A DNA stretch of 64,000 nucleotides. It comes from Actinomadura rifamycini DSM 43936 (GTDB taxonomy: Bacteria > Actinomycetota > Actinomycetes > Streptosporangiales > Streptosporangiaceae). Under the pieces are notes generated by a model, which was not told the origin of the DNA, searched no databases, and saw only the letters and a program-made list of their open reading frames with translations. The stretch's first letter is position 1. Each line of letters opens with the position of its first letter. The position numbers were made by a program, and so were the translations under genes. Positions 17,012 to 25,567 of the stretch are shown one piece after another. The stretch covers positions 310,001 to 374,000 of the forward strand of contig NZ_AULB01000009.1 of assembly GCF_000425065.1 (NCBI RefSeq), read 5' to 3'.

Positions 17012-18217
17012 TCAGCCCGCCTTCCGCGCGGTCGGGGTGAACGTCACCTTGAACGCGTCGTAGCCGGACACGAAGTTCGCCGGACGGTACGCGGGTTCGG
17101 CGTCGTCCACCGGCTCGATGTCGGGCAGCCGCGCCAGCAGCCGCTCGAACATCACCTTCAGCTCCAGCCGCGCCAGGCTGTTGCCGAGGCAGAAGTGCGG
17201 CCCGTTGCCGAACGCGATGTGGTCGTTGGGCGTGCGCGCGGCGTCGAACCGGTCGGGCTCGTCGAACACCTCCGCGTCCCGGTTCGCCGACGGGTACAGC
17301 AGCAGGAGCTTGTCGCCCTCCCGGATCCGCTGCCCGCCCAGCTCGACGTCCCGCAGGGCGGTCCGGGCCATGTTCTTGATGGGCGACACCCAGCGCAGCA
17401 TCTCCTCGACCGCCACCGGGATCCTCCCCGGGTCGTCGATCAGCGCCCGCCGCTGCTCCGGGTGCCGGCACAGCTGGTACATCCCGCCGGAGACCACGTG
17501 CCGGGTCGTCTCGTCCCCGCCGATGAGGATCAGCAGCGACTCCTGCACGATCGACGCCGGGTCGAGCCGGTCCCCGTCGATCTCCGCGTGCACGAGGGCG
17601 CTCAGCAGGTCGTCGGACGGGTCGGCGCGGCGGCGCTCGGCCGCCCGGGTCGCGTACTCGGTGAACCCGGCGAACGCGTCCGCGGCCCGCTCCAGCAGCG
17701 CCGGGTCGTCGCCGCCGGTGAGGGCCCGCAGCATGTCGTCGGACCAGGTCAGCAGCATCGCGCGGTCCTCGGGCGCCACGCCCAGCGCGTCCCCGATCAC
17801 GATGAGCGGCAGCGGCGCGGCGACGTCGGCGACGAAGTCGCACGCGCCGCGCTCGCACACCTCGTCGATGATCTCGTCGCAGACCCGCCGCAGGTAGTCC
17901 TCCTGCGCGGCGACGCGCCGCGGCGTGAACCCGGCGCTGACCAGCTTCCGGCGCAGCTTGTGCTCCGGGTCGTCCATGTCGATCATCATCGGCAGGGCGG
18001 GGGCGTCGGCCCGGATCCCGTGCGCGTTGGAGAACACCTCCGGCGTCCGCGACACCCGCTTCACGTCGGCGTGCCGGGAGATCCCCCACACCCCGGCGTT
18101 CTCGTCGCGGTAGACCGGCGCGTTCTCCCGCATCCAGCGCAGTTCCTCGTGCGGGTTCCGCCCCCAGAACTCCCCGCTGATCAGGTTGATGGACTCGTTG
18201 ACGGCGTGGTCGGGCAT
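17012..18217 (-). CDS. cytochrome P450
   Basis: A 401-residue soluble bacterial P450. The I-helix oxygen-activation motif GGDETTRH is at residues 233-240, the ExxR motif is EEMLR at 271-275, and the heme-binding loop FGNGPHFCLG gives ligand Cys343. Overall pattern and length resemble the CYP142/CYP125-type group that oxidises steroid or terpenoid side chains, but I cannot assign a family without comparison. ATG 18217 follows AAAGG. It leads an operon with the F420-LLM enzyme and the phosphotransferase; no ferredoxin gene is adjacent. Confidence 0.9.
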   Translation of the reverse strand: MPDHAVNESINLISGEFWGRNPHEELRWMRENAPVYRDENAGVWGISRHADVKRVSRTPEVFSNAHGIRADAPALPMMIDMDDPEHKLRRKLVSAGFTPRRVAAQEDYLRRVCDEIIDEVCERGACDFVADVAAPLPLIVIGDALGVAPEDRAMLLTWSDDMLRALTGGDDPALLERAADAFAGFTEYATRAAERRRADPSDDLLSALVHAEIDGDRLDPASIVQESLLILIGGDETTRHVVSGGMYQLCRHPEQRRALIDDPGRIPVAVEEMLRWVSPIKNMARTALRDVELGGQRIREGDKLLLLYPSANRDAEVFDEPDRFDAARTPNDHIAFGNGPHFCLGNSLARLELKVMFERLLARLPDIEPVDDAEPAYRPANFVSGYDAFKVTFTPTARKAG

Positions 18218-18744
18218 GCGCGCACCTTTCGTCAGGGGACGCCGGGATCGGCCGCCGGACGACCGCGGCGGAGGCTCGTGGGCGAACGCGTTCCGCGGCG
18301 CCGGCCGGGCCGTACCGCGTCCGGGTCCCCTGGAGGGCCCGCGCCCCCGCCGCGGCTCCGCGCGGACGGCGCGGGGGCGCCGAAGCCCGAACCCCCGGTG
18401 TCGTCGTCCGGCATGTGCCGCCTCCAGCAAGGTCGCCCGAGCACCGCGCGGGGCCGCCGAGGCCCGCTCGAAGACTGGATGGTAAGACGATTCTCCTTCC
18501 GCCGAGGAAACCCGTCCGGTGAGCGGGACCGGGGTTGCGAACGCCCCGCGCCTCTGCCGCGAACCGCCTGGCAGGCGCCCTGCCGCCGCATTGCTTCGAT
18601 TCCCGGTCGGCATGGCCGGCGAAGCGGCGCGCGACGAACGGGACGGGCGTCCGGAAACGGCCGCCGCGTCCGGCGCGGGACCCCTCCCGGATCCGGGCGC
18701 TCACAATGGCGGGCCCGAACGTCCGTTCTGCTGGAAGGGACCAC
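18218..18744. other. 527-bp intergenic region between divergent genes
   Basis: The region holds the promoters of the P450 operon (minus) and of the membrane protein gene (plus). I found no credible gene in it: the open frames here lack ribosome sites and are by-products of high GC. No strong inverted repeat, terminator or riboswitch-like element was recognised. The section around 18481-18510 (GGTAAGACGATTCTCC) is the least GC-rich and could be promoter DNA. Confidence 0.4.
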
Positions 18745-20154
18745 ATGGAGCATCCACCGCAGGCCGCCCCGGATGCGCCGCCCCGCCGCCACGACCGGTC
18801 GGCCGTCGCCATCGCCAACGCATCCCTGTTCAACGTCGGCTACCTGATGCTGGGACGGCGCCGCCTCGCCGCCGCCACCGGCCTGGTCACCCTCGTGCTC
18901 GTCGCCCTCCTCGCGACCGCCTTCCGGTCGGCGTGGTTCGAGGCCGTCGTGCTCCTCTGGTGGGCCGCCCTCATCGGGCACGGATGGATCCTGGCGGGCC
19001 GCGCCCCGTCCTCGTCCAGAGGCGGGCGGCGCGTGCCGGCGCTCTGCGTCACGCTGCCCGTGCTCGCCGCCGTGGGCCTGCTGCGCTTCGACGCCGCGGG
19101 CATCGAGGACACCGTCGCGCAGGCCCGCCGGGACGGCGACTGCGCCGAGGCGCGGGACGCCCTGGACGCCGTCTGGTTCGGCCACCGCCTGGCCGCCGCG
19201 CCCGCGACCGCCCGCGGCGACCGGACCGCGGACGCCTGCCGCCGGCTGGCCGCCGCCGCGGACGAGCTCGAGACCGGCCTGACCGGCGACATCGCGGGCC
19301 TGCGCGACGGCCACGCCGCCCTCGCCGCCGTCCTCGCCGACGCCCCCGGCCACGAGCGGATGGTCGGCGCGACCCTCGAGCGGTTCCTCGCCGGGCTGCC
19401 CGCCGCGGACCCCTGCGCCACCGCCGGGATCACCGACTGGCTCCGCTCCCGGAAGGCGAGCGGCGACGTGCTCGACCGCTCCGAGGGCGCCGTCGCCCGC
19501 ACCGCGCCCACCGCGCTCGTCCGGTGCGGCGACCGGCTGATGTCCGGCAGGTCATGGCAGACGGCGCGCTCCCGCTACGAGCAGCTGCTCGCCCTGTACC
19601 CCGGCGACGCCCTCGCCGCCGAGGCCCGCGCCGGGGCGCGGAAGGCGACCCGGGCCATCGAGCTCGCGGCGGTCCGCGAGCTGCTGAAGGCCGACGACGG
19701 CGAGGAGCCCCGGTACTGCGCCGCGCCCGCGAAGTACACCGGCGCCGACGCCCGGGGCGGCGGCGTGAACCGGGCGCTGTTCGTCGGTGACGACGAGCAC
19801 GCGAGCGCCCTCCCGAAGAAATGGCGCACCACCGACCCCGCCGACGCCGTCCTGGTGGTGTGCCTGGGCGAGCAGCGCTTCGGGCCCGTCCAGCAGAGCT
19901 GCCCGTACACCTACGGCGGCGGCAAGATCGTGACCGTGCGGTTCCACAAGATCGAGATCCCGGTGAAGGTGTACGAGCTGCGGACCGGCGAGGCCGTGGC
20001 GGACACCGAGGTCCGGATCGGCGGCGGGAGCTGCCCCGCCGTCATCCCGTACACCTCGTTCGGCACCGACACCGGACCGCCGACCAAGGACTACGTCGAC
20101 CCCTCCCGCGGTGACGTGCGCGCCGCCTTCGAAGCGCTGGTCACCGGCGACTGA
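18745..20154 (+). CDS. membrane protein of unknown function with large C-terminal domain
   Basis: A 469-residue protein I do not recognise. Residues 1-30 are polar. Hydrophobic segments lie at about 38-56, 60-80 and 97-113. From there a long, mostly helical, Ala-rich region (115-320) follows, with repeat-like spacing suggestive of TPR units (SRYEQLLALYPGDALAAEA). A C-terminal domain (340-469) contains six cysteines and a YTYGGGKIVTVRFHK segment; the cysteines could form disulfides if it is outside the cell. ATG 18745 follows GGAAGGGA. It stands alone between a divergent P450 gene and a downstream hairpin. Function unknown. Confidence 0.75.
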   Translation: MEHPPQAAPDAPPRRHDRSAVAIANASLFNVGYLMLGRRRLAAATGLVTLVLVALLATAFRSAWFEAVVLLWWAALIGHGWILAGRAPSSSRGGRRVPALCVTLPVLAAVGLLRFDAAGIEDTVAQARRDGDCAEARDALDAVWFGHRLAAAPATARGDRTADACRRLAAAADELETGLTGDIAGLRDGHAALAAVLADAPGHERMVGATLERFLAGLPAADPCATAGITDWLRSRKASGDVLDRSEGAVARTAPTALVRCGDRLMSGRSWQTARSRYEQLLALYPGDALAAEARAGARKATRAIELAAVRELLKADDGEEPRYCAAPAKYTGADARGGGVNRALFVGDDEHASALPKKWRTTDPADAVLVVCLGEQRFGPVQQSCPYTYGGGKIVTVRFHKIEIPVKVYELRTGEAVADTEVRIGGGSCPAVIPYTSFGTDTGPPTKDYVDPSRGDVRAAFEALVTGD

Positions 20155-20161
20155 ACCCCGC

Positions 20162-20198
20162 CCGCGGCGGCCCCCCGACCGGCCGCCGGCCGCCGCGG
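20162..20198 (+). terminator. hairpin terminator after the membrane protein gene
   Basis: CCGCGGCGGCC and GGCCGCCGCGG form a perfect 11-bp inverted repeat around a 15-nt loop, starting 8 bp after the stop codon of the membrane protein gene. There is no T-run. Termination is inferred. Confidence 0.5.
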
Positions 20199-20315
20199 CT
20201 CCCGGGGACGGGCCGGGGCCCTCCGGCGGAACCGCGGACCACGGCTCTGGCCTTGGACGCCGGGAATCCGCGATGATCGACGGCAGGGTCACCGAGACCG
20301 AAGGACGTGACGCCC

Positions 20316-20984
20316 ATGTCGGCTGACAGCAGCCTCCCGCCCGCGCTGGCGGGCCGGGAGAGCGAATCGGAGGAGCTGGCGGACGCCGTGCGGCGCCTCA
20401 TCGCGCTGTGCACCTCCACCACCGCTCCGGCCGGCGTCACCCGCGCCGCCGCGCGCGAGCTGAACGCCGTCGCGGACCGGCTGGAGCGCCACGTGCCGGA
20501 CCCGCCGCACCCGATGACCATGCTGCTCGCCCCCTCGATCACGGCCGACGACGAGGCTCCCGACCTCGCCGCCCGGATGCCCTACGACGTGGTCGTCGGC
20601 CGCCACAGCCCGCTCGCGCCGCCCCTGTCCGTGGAGTTCGAACCGCCCAAGGCGCTGCTGCGCGGCACCTTCACCCGCCCCTACCAGGGCCCGCCCGGCT
20701 GCGTGCACGGCGCCGTGATCGCGGCTTCCTTCGACCTCGTCTGCGCCGCCGCGAACGTCATCGCGGACCTGCCCGGCCCGACGGCCCGCCTCGAGATCAG
20801 GTACCGGCGGCCCACCCTGCTGGACGTCCCGTGCCTGTTCGAGGGCGAGGTGGAGTCGCAGGAGGGCCGCCGCGTCCGGACGGTCGGCCGGCTGATCCAG
20901 CAGGACCGCGTGACGGTCGAGGCCGCGGGCGACTTCGTCATGCTCGACCGCGCCGACATCGCGCGGATGAGCGGCCGTCCCTGA
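20316..20984 (+). CDS. hotdog-fold thioesterase (PaaI/THEM4-like)
   Basis: A 222-residue protein with a helical N-terminal half and a C-terminal hotdog domain. The domain shows GPPGCVHGAVIAASFD (the helix with the HGG-like active-site region) and RYRRPTLLDVPCLFEGEV on the following strand. Such proteins cleave acyl-CoA thioesters. ATG 20316 is chosen over an in-frame GTG at 20307 because AAGGA is 10 bases from the ATG but only one base from the GTG. The gene is convergent with the PorA-like gene, with 4 bp between the stops. Confidence 0.78.
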   Translation: MSADSSLPPALAGRESESEELADAVRRLIALCTSTTAPAGVTRAAARELNAVADRLERHVPDPPHPMTMLLAPSITADDEAPDLAARMPYDVVVGRHSPLAPPLSVEFEPPKALLRGTFTRPYQGPPGCVHGAVIAASFDLVCAAANVIADLPGPTARLEIRYRRPTLLDVPCLFEGEVESQEGRRVRTVGRLIQQDRVTVEAAGDFVMLDRADIARMSGRP

Positions 20985-20988
20985 GCGC

Positions 20989-21981
20989 TCAGCCGACGCC
21001 CGGCGTGCCGGGCCGGAGCCGCCGCGCGGCGCCGTCCCCGGGCGGCGCCGCACGGGGACGGGTCCGGGCGCCGCGCCGGTCCAGGACGACGCCGGCCGCC
21101 AGGAGCACGGCTCCCAGCGCCACCGCGCCCAGGGGCACGACCGTCTCCAGCAGCCGGACCCGAGCGGCGGCGTCGTTCGCCGTCCCGGCCAGCGCGGTCC
21201 GCCCCTCGGGCGTCGTCCGCAACTCCAGATCGGCCACGACCAGGGTCCCGGTGCCCGACCGCGCCCTCAGCGTCGAACGCACCCTCTGCCGCTGGTCGAC
21301 CGGGGCGCCGGTGCGGGGGTCGACCCAGAAGACCGCGTCGCCCCGGTAGTAGCGGTCGACCGGCACCGCCCCGCCGCCGTCCGCCCCCAGCAGCCGCGCG
21401 GGCACGGCGGGCACCTCGCCCGGCACCTTCGTCGGCGGGACGTGCAACTCGAACCGGTAGGCGTCCACCCCGCCGACGTCCTCGACGCCCTTGAACACGA
21501 CGGGCCAGGTCCGCCGCGTCTGGGCGTCGAACATCCGGTACGTCCGTTTCCGCACGTCCATCGGCCAGAACACCCCGAGGCCCGACTGCCGCACGGACGT
21601 GTCGTCCTGGACGGCCGCGCGGCAGCAGGCGACGAGCTCGCCGCTCCGCCGGTCGAAGGCCAGCCGCCGGGTCGCGACGTCGACGAGGCGGCCGCGGTCG
21701 AGGTCCTGGATCACGGTGGTCATGTCCCACACCGCGACGTCGTCGCCGCTCGCCTCGACGTCCCCGCGGACGGTCGCGGTCGCGACGACGGTCGCGCCCG
21801 TGCGGACCCGCAGCGCCCCGGCGTCGAAGTACGTCGCGTTCTCGGCCCGCAGCCGCTGGACCTTGTAGATATCCGTCGGCGCGCGCACCACGGCCGGTGC
21901 CACGTACGTCCGTACGAGCACGCCGGTGGCCAGCAGGAACACTCCGAACCCGGCCAGAACGACGACCGCCGCACCGCGCAT
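20989..21981 (-). CDS. PorA-family (DUF3068) membrane protein
   Basis: A 330-residue protein with one N-terminal helix (AAVVVLAGFGVFLLATGVLV, residues 4-23) and one C-terminal helix (VVPLGAVALGAVLLAAGVVL, about 285-304). The roughly 250-residue domain between starts VAPAVVRAPTDIYKVQ and includes VFWPMDVRKRTYRMFD. This is the layout of DUF3068/PorA proteins of actinobacteria, which face the cell surface; the function is not settled. ATG 21981 is chosen because GAGGAG lies 6 bases upstream. A CATAAT box about 45 bp upstream of the start could be its -10. Confidence 0.82.
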   Translation of the reverse strand: MRGAAVVVLAGFGVFLLATGVLVRTYVAPAVVRAPTDIYKVQRLRAENATYFDAGALRVRTGATVVATATVRGDVEASGDDVAVWDMTTVIQDLDRGRLVDVATRRLAFDRRSGELVACCRAAVQDDTSVRQSGLGVFWPMDVRKRTYRMFDAQTRRTWPVVFKGVEDVGGVDAYRFELHVPPTKVPGEVPAVPARLLGADGGGAVPVDRYYRGDAVFWVDPRTGAPVDQRQRVRSTLRARSGTGTLVVADLELRTTPEGRTALAGTANDAAARVRLLETVVPLGAVALGAVLLAAGVVLDRRGARTRPRAAPPGDGAARRLRPGTPGVG

Positions 21982-22109
21982 CCCGGCCTCCTCGACCGCC
22001 CGGAAGGAGCCTTGATTATGCGCTTCTCCCATCGCGCGCACCAGCGTCTCGCCGCGGGACTGTGCACGGTCACAGGCCCCGCGCGCCCGCGGCCGCCGCG
22101 GCGGCCCCG

Positions 22110-22907
22110 TCAGGGCTCCGCCCGGGCCTCCGGCCGGGTCACGCGGATCTTGGACTGGCCGTGCGGCAGCTCCTCCCAGTCCTCCATGAAGCGGGCGGTG
22201 AAGCCGTGGCGCTCCGCGAGCCGGGTCAGGGTCTCGGTGCGGTAGTAGAAGTCCTCGCGCAGGACGTGGTGCTCCGCGCCCTCGGTGCGGTCGAAGGTGA
22301 AGTCGAAGAAGCCGCCGGGCGCGAGGACGCGGCCGACGTGGGCGAGGCACTCGTCGATGACGTGGAGCGGGGAGTGGCTGAAGACGCTGTGCGCGTGGAC
22401 GACCGTGAACCGCTCGGACGGCAGGAACTCCAGCTTCAGGTCGTCGACGAGGGCGAGGTGCGGCGTCTTGTCGCGCAGGCCGTGCCGGACGAGCGTCTTC
22501 TGCGCGGCGAGCAGGATGTCGGGCGAGATGTCGACGCCGTAGTAGTTGCCGGCGTCGAGGAAGTCGATGAACCGCCAGCCGGCGCGCAGGTTGCCGCAGC
22601 CGATCTCCAGCATCCGGTCGTCCGGCTTGAGGCCGTGCTCGCGCAGGTAGTCGAACTGCATCCGGCCGAGCGCGAGCCAGCGTTCGTGGCTGCGGCTCCC
22701 GACGGCGGCCTCCGGGTTCCGGGCGGTGTCGGACTTCATCACCGCCCGGTAGTACGCGACGTGGTTCCGGTTGACCGCGCGCAGCTTCAGGTCCCGCGAC
22801 ATGCGGGACAGGTGGGCCCTGATCTTGTCCGGGTTCCGCGCGGCGTACCGCAGCCGGTAGGTCAGGCTCGCGCGGTTGCGGCGCGTCGGCGGCAGGGGAT
22901 CGGTCAT
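22110..22907 (-). CDS. SAM-dependent class I methyltransferase
   Basis: A 265-residue methyltransferase. The SAM site is MLEIGCGNLRAGWRFIDFL, followed by YYGVDISPDIL (ribose contact), FTVVHAHSVFSH and LAPGGFFDFTFD. The N-terminal 70 residues are basic (RLRYAARNPDKIRAHLSRM), seen in methyltransferases that act on glycans or lipids. ATG 22907 is preceded by GAGG. It reads in the same direction as the PorA-like gene 128 bp downstream. Acceptor unknown. Confidence 0.82.
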   Translation of the reverse strand: MTDPLPPTRRNRASLTYRLRYAARNPDKIRAHLSRMSRDLKLRAVNRNHVAYYRAVMKSDTARNPEAAVGSRSHERWLALGRMQFDYLREHGLKPDDRMLEIGCGNLRAGWRFIDFLDAGNYYGVDISPDILLAAQKTLVRHGLRDKTPHLALVDDLKLEFLPSERFTVVHAHSVFSHSPLHVIDECLAHVGRVLAPGGFFDFTFDRTEGAEHHVLREDFYYRTETLTRLAERHGFTARFMEDWEELPHGQSKIRVTRPEARAEP

Positions 22908-23003
22908 CGGCCTCGTCCTCGGTGCGTGGGTTGCGGGAGATCTGACCCGAGGGGCCACGGGCTAAACCCAGGACCGCGCCGCCGCCCGGCAAAGCCCGCC
23001 CCC

Positions 23004-23043
23004 GACGGCGCTCCGGCCAGACGGCGCTCCGGCTAGACGGCGC
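23004..23043. repeat. 16-bp tandem repeat (2.5 copies) across the IclR stop codon
   Basis: GACGGCGCTCCGGCCA is followed directly by GACGGCGCTCCGGCTA and then a third partial copy, GACGGCGC. The TAG stop of the IclR gene lies inside the second copy. This looks like a recent slippage duplication at the 3' end of the gene; no regulatory role is evident. Confidence 0.6.
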
Positions 23044-23830
23044 GCCGCGCCGCGGGCAGCGACGCGAGATCGGCCTCGATGGCCGCCGCCGCCTCCCGCA
23101 GCGGCGGCAGCAGGTCGCGCCGGACGGACGCGACGGGCGTGCGGCTCGCGTGCGTGGAGATGTTGACCGCCGCGACCACCCGGCCGTCCCGGTCCCGCAG
23201 CGGCGCCGCCACCGCGCGCAGCCCCTCCTCGAGCTCCTGGTCGACCATCGCCCAGCCGAGCTCGCGCACCCTCCCGAGCTCGGCGCGCAGCGCGTCCCTC
23301 GACGGGACGGCGCGGGAGGCGGGCGGCGCCGGGTCCCACGCGTCGACCAGCGCGTCCCGCTCCGCGTCGGGCAGGTGCGCCAGCAGCACCCGCCCCATCG
23401 AGGTGGCCGCCGCGGGGAACCGGGTGCCCACGCTGACGCCGACCGCCATGATCCGCGACACCGCGACCCGCGCGACGTAGACGACGTCGGCGCCGTCCAG
23501 CACCGACACCGACGTCGACTCGTGCACCCGCGCGGCGAGCCGCTCCAGGTGCGGCTGCGCGATCTCCGGCAGCGACACCCCGGACAGGAACGCGTACCCC
23601 AGGTCCAGGACGCGCGGCGTGAGGGAGAACAGCCGCCCGTCGGTGCGCACGTACCCGAGGTCGGCGAGCGTGAGCAGGAACCGGCGGGCGGCGGCCCGGG
23701 TGAGGCCGGTGGCGCGCGCGACGTCGCTGAGCGTCAGCTCGGGCGCGTCCGCGCCGAACGCCCGGATCACGGCCAGGCCGCGCTCCAGCGACTGCACGAA
23801 GTGCGCGCCGCGCTCGTCCTCGGTGGTCAT
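23033..23830 (-). CDS. IclR-family regulator of the 3-oxoadipate CoA-transferase genes (PcaR/CatR-like)
   Basis: A 265-residue IclR regulator. The N-terminal winged helix includes LTLSDVARATGLTRAAARRFLLTL (about residues 32-55). The ligand domain is typical: VSVLDGADVVYVARV, RFPAAATSMGRVLLA and GLRAVAAPLRDRDGRVVAAVNI. ATG 23830 is 25 bp behind catJ on the same strand, so it is the third gene of the catI-catJ unit. Beta-ketoadipate pathways are often controlled by such IclR proteins, and the operator at 25432-25484 has their typical three-repeat layout. Confidence 0.88.
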   Translation of the reverse strand: MTTEDERGAHFVQSLERGLAVIRAFGADAPELTLSDVARATGLTRAAARRFLLTLADLGYVRTDGRLFSLTPRVLDLGYAFLSGVSLPEIAQPHLERLAARVHESTSVSVLDGADVVYVARVAVSRIMAVGVSVGTRFPAAATSMGRVLLAHLPDAERDALVDAWDPAPPASRAVPSRDALRAELGRVRELGWAMVDQELEEGLRAVAAPLRDRDGRVVAAVNISTHASRTPVASVRRDLLPPLREAAAAIEADLASLPAARRAV

Positions 23831-23855
23831 CAGCGCACCATTATGGCGGACGGGC

Positions 23856-24602
23856 TCAGCCCGCGGCCGTCAGCGTCCGCAGCGCGTCCAGCTCGTCCGG
23901 GGCTGGCGGCTCGCCGGTGCGCAGCCCGGGGGAGACCTTCAGGTCCCAGCCGGTCGCCTCCCGCGCCCGCTCGACGGTCGAGCCCGGGTGCAGCCGCGTC
24001 AGCGTCAGCTCGCGGGTCTCCGGGTCCGGTTCGAGCACGCCGATGTCGGTGACGACGAACGTCGGCCCCGCGCCGCGCAGCCCGAACCGCTCGCGGTCGC
24101 CCGGTCCCGCGCCGAACCCGACCGACGTCGTGAAATCGACGCGGTCCACGAACGTCCGCGGCGACTGCCGGACGACCACGAACACCTCGCCGCAGTGCGC
24201 GGCGATCTCCGGGGCGCCGCCCGCGCCGGGCAGCCGCACCTCCGGGTCGCCGTAGCCGCCGATGACCGTGGTGTTGATGTTGCCGAACCGGTCGATCTGC
24301 GCGGCGCCGAGGAACCCGACGTCGATGCGCCCCGGCTGCACCCAGTAGTTGAACACCTCGGGGACGCTCACCACCGCGGCGGCCGTCTCGGCGAGCTCGC
24401 CGTCGCCGATCGACAGCGGCAGCCGCTCCGGCTCGGCGCCCAGCGTCCCCGACTCGTACACGAGCACGAGCCCCGGGGCGTGCGTGCGGCGCGCCAGGTT
24501 CGCGGCGGTGCTCGGCAGGCCGATCCCCACGAAGCACGCGGTGCCGTCGCGCAGCTCCCGCGCGGCGGCGATCGTCATCATCTCGTCCGACGTGTACGTC
24601 AT
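23856..24602 (-). CDS. catJ: 3-oxoadipate CoA-transferase subunit B
   Basis: A 248-residue beta subunit of a family I CoA-transferase. It moves CoA from succinyl-CoA to 3-oxoadipate, next to last in the beta-ketoadipate pathway. The catalytic glutamate is E50 in VLVYESGTLG. IGDGELAETAAAVV, GRIDVGFLGAAQIDRFGNINTTVIG and PGAGGAPEIAAHC match CatJ/PcaJ of the glutaconate-transferase-like branch. ATG 24602 overlaps the catI stop. No other pca/cat genes are in the window, so the upstream pathway must be encoded elsewhere. Confidence 0.85.
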   Translation of the reverse strand: MTYTSDEMMTIAAARELRDGTACFVGIGLPSTAANLARRTHAPGLVLVYESGTLGAEPERLPLSIGDGELAETAAAVVSVPEVFNYWVQPGRIDVGFLGAAQIDRFGNINTTVIGGYGDPEVRLPGAGGAPEIAAHCGEVFVVVRQSPRTFVDRVDFTTSVGFGAGPGDRERFGLRGAGPTFVVTDIGVLEPDPETRELTLTRLHPGSTVERAREATGWDLKVSPGLRTGEPPAPDELDALRTLTAAG

Positions 24603-25408
24603 GCCCGCACCCCGATCTCGCTCTCCAGCCACGCCCGGAACTTCTCGCGATCGCGGCTGACCGCGTCCCACGCGCGGTAGGCGTCGTTGTCGCGCTCGTA
24701 GTAGCCGTGCGCGTAGGAGGGCCGCGCGCCCCCGGGCGCCTCCGCCACCATCGTGATCACCCACGAGGGGATCGTGATCGCGCCGGGCCGCTCCTCCAGC
24801 TCGTCCACGATCTCCTCCACGGTGACCAGTGAACGCTTCGAGGCGAGCACGACCTCCTTCTGGACGCCGGGGATGCCCCACAGCTGGACGTTGCCGCGCC
24901 GGTCCGCGCGCTGCGCGTGCACCACGCCGACGTCCGGGTTCAGCGCCGCCACCGCCGTCAGCTCCTCGCCGGTGAACGGGCACGTGATCGGCTCGATGTT
25001 CGCCGTGTGCGCGGGCAGGCCGGTGCCCCGGTACCCGCGCAGCACCGCGAACGGCAGCCCGGACGCGCCCGCCACGTACCGGTTCGCCATCCCGGCGTGG
25101 CTGTGCTCCTCGATCTCGAGCGGGGCGGGCCACGAGTTCTGGACGGCGTCCCGGAACCGGTGCAGCGAGCCCACGCCCGGGTTGCCGCCCCACGAGAACA
25201 CCAGCTTGCGCGCGCACCCTGCGCCGATGAGCCGGTCGTAGACGATGTCGGGCGTCATCCGGACGAGCGTCAGGTCGCGGCGCCCCTGCCGGATGATTTC
25301 GTGCCCGGCCGCCACCGGGATCAGGTGGGTGAACCCCTCCAGCGCGACCTCGTCCCCGTCGCGGACCAGCTCCCCGACGGCTTCGGCCAGCGAGACGATC
25401 TCCGCCAT
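24599..25408 (-). CDS. catI: 3-oxoadipate CoA-transferase subunit A
   Basis: A 269-residue alpha subunit, partner of catJ. Family segments are ALEGFTHLIPVAAGHEII, VRMTPDIVYDRLIGAGCA, VFSWGGNPGVGSLHRFRDAV and ARPSYAHGYYERDNDAYRAW. From memory these agree closely with CatI of pseudomonads. It could also act on a related 3-oxo-dicarboxylate, and steroid IpdA is a distant alternative. ATG 25408 follows GGGGAGG. It is first in the operon and divergent from the L-2-hydroxyglutarate oxidase gene. Confidence 0.85.
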   Translation of the reverse strand: MAEIVSLAEAVGELVRDGDEVALEGFTHLIPVAAGHEIIRQGRRDLTLVRMTPDIVYDRLIGAGCARKLVFSWGGNPGVGSLHRFRDAVQNSWPAPLEIEEHSHAGMANRYVAGASGLPFAVLRGYRGTGLPAHTANIEPITCPFTGEELTAVAALNPDVGVVHAQRADRRGNVQLWGIPGVQKEVVLASKRSLVTVEEIVDELEERPGAITIPSWVITMVAEAPGGARPSYAHGYYERDNDAYRAWDAVSRDREKFRAWLESEIGVRA

Positions 25409-25431
25409 CCCCGCCGCCTCCCCTCGCTCGT

Positions 25432-25484
25432 TGTTCGCATCGCACACAACTGTACGGTATGCGAACACACGGTACGCGCACACA
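25432..25484. promoter_or_regulatory. IclR-type operator: inverted plus direct repeat in the catI/lhgO divergent promoter
   Basis: TGTTCGCAT (25432-25440) and ATGCGAACA (25459-25467) form a perfect 9-bp inverted repeat. The right arm belongs to ACGGTATGCGAACACA (25454-25469), which is repeated almost exactly (14 of 16) as ACGGTACGCGCACACA (25469-25484). A palindrome plus a third copy in direct orientation is the layout known for PcaU/PobR-type IclR regulators. The site is 24 bp upstream of catI and about 85 bp upstream of the oxidase gene. Confidence 0.6.
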
Positions 25485-25567
25485 TGCCCCGGGTGCCGCC
25501 CGGCCGGCCGGCCGCCGGGCAGAATGGCCGGGCGCCGGGGACGGACCGCGAACGGAGGACGACGCAC

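Noticed and set aside
18218-18744. Long open frames across the intergenic region before the membrane protein gene
   Set aside because: They continue as antisense or out-of-frame reading of flanking genes, are Arg/Pro/Gly-rich and have no ribosome sites.
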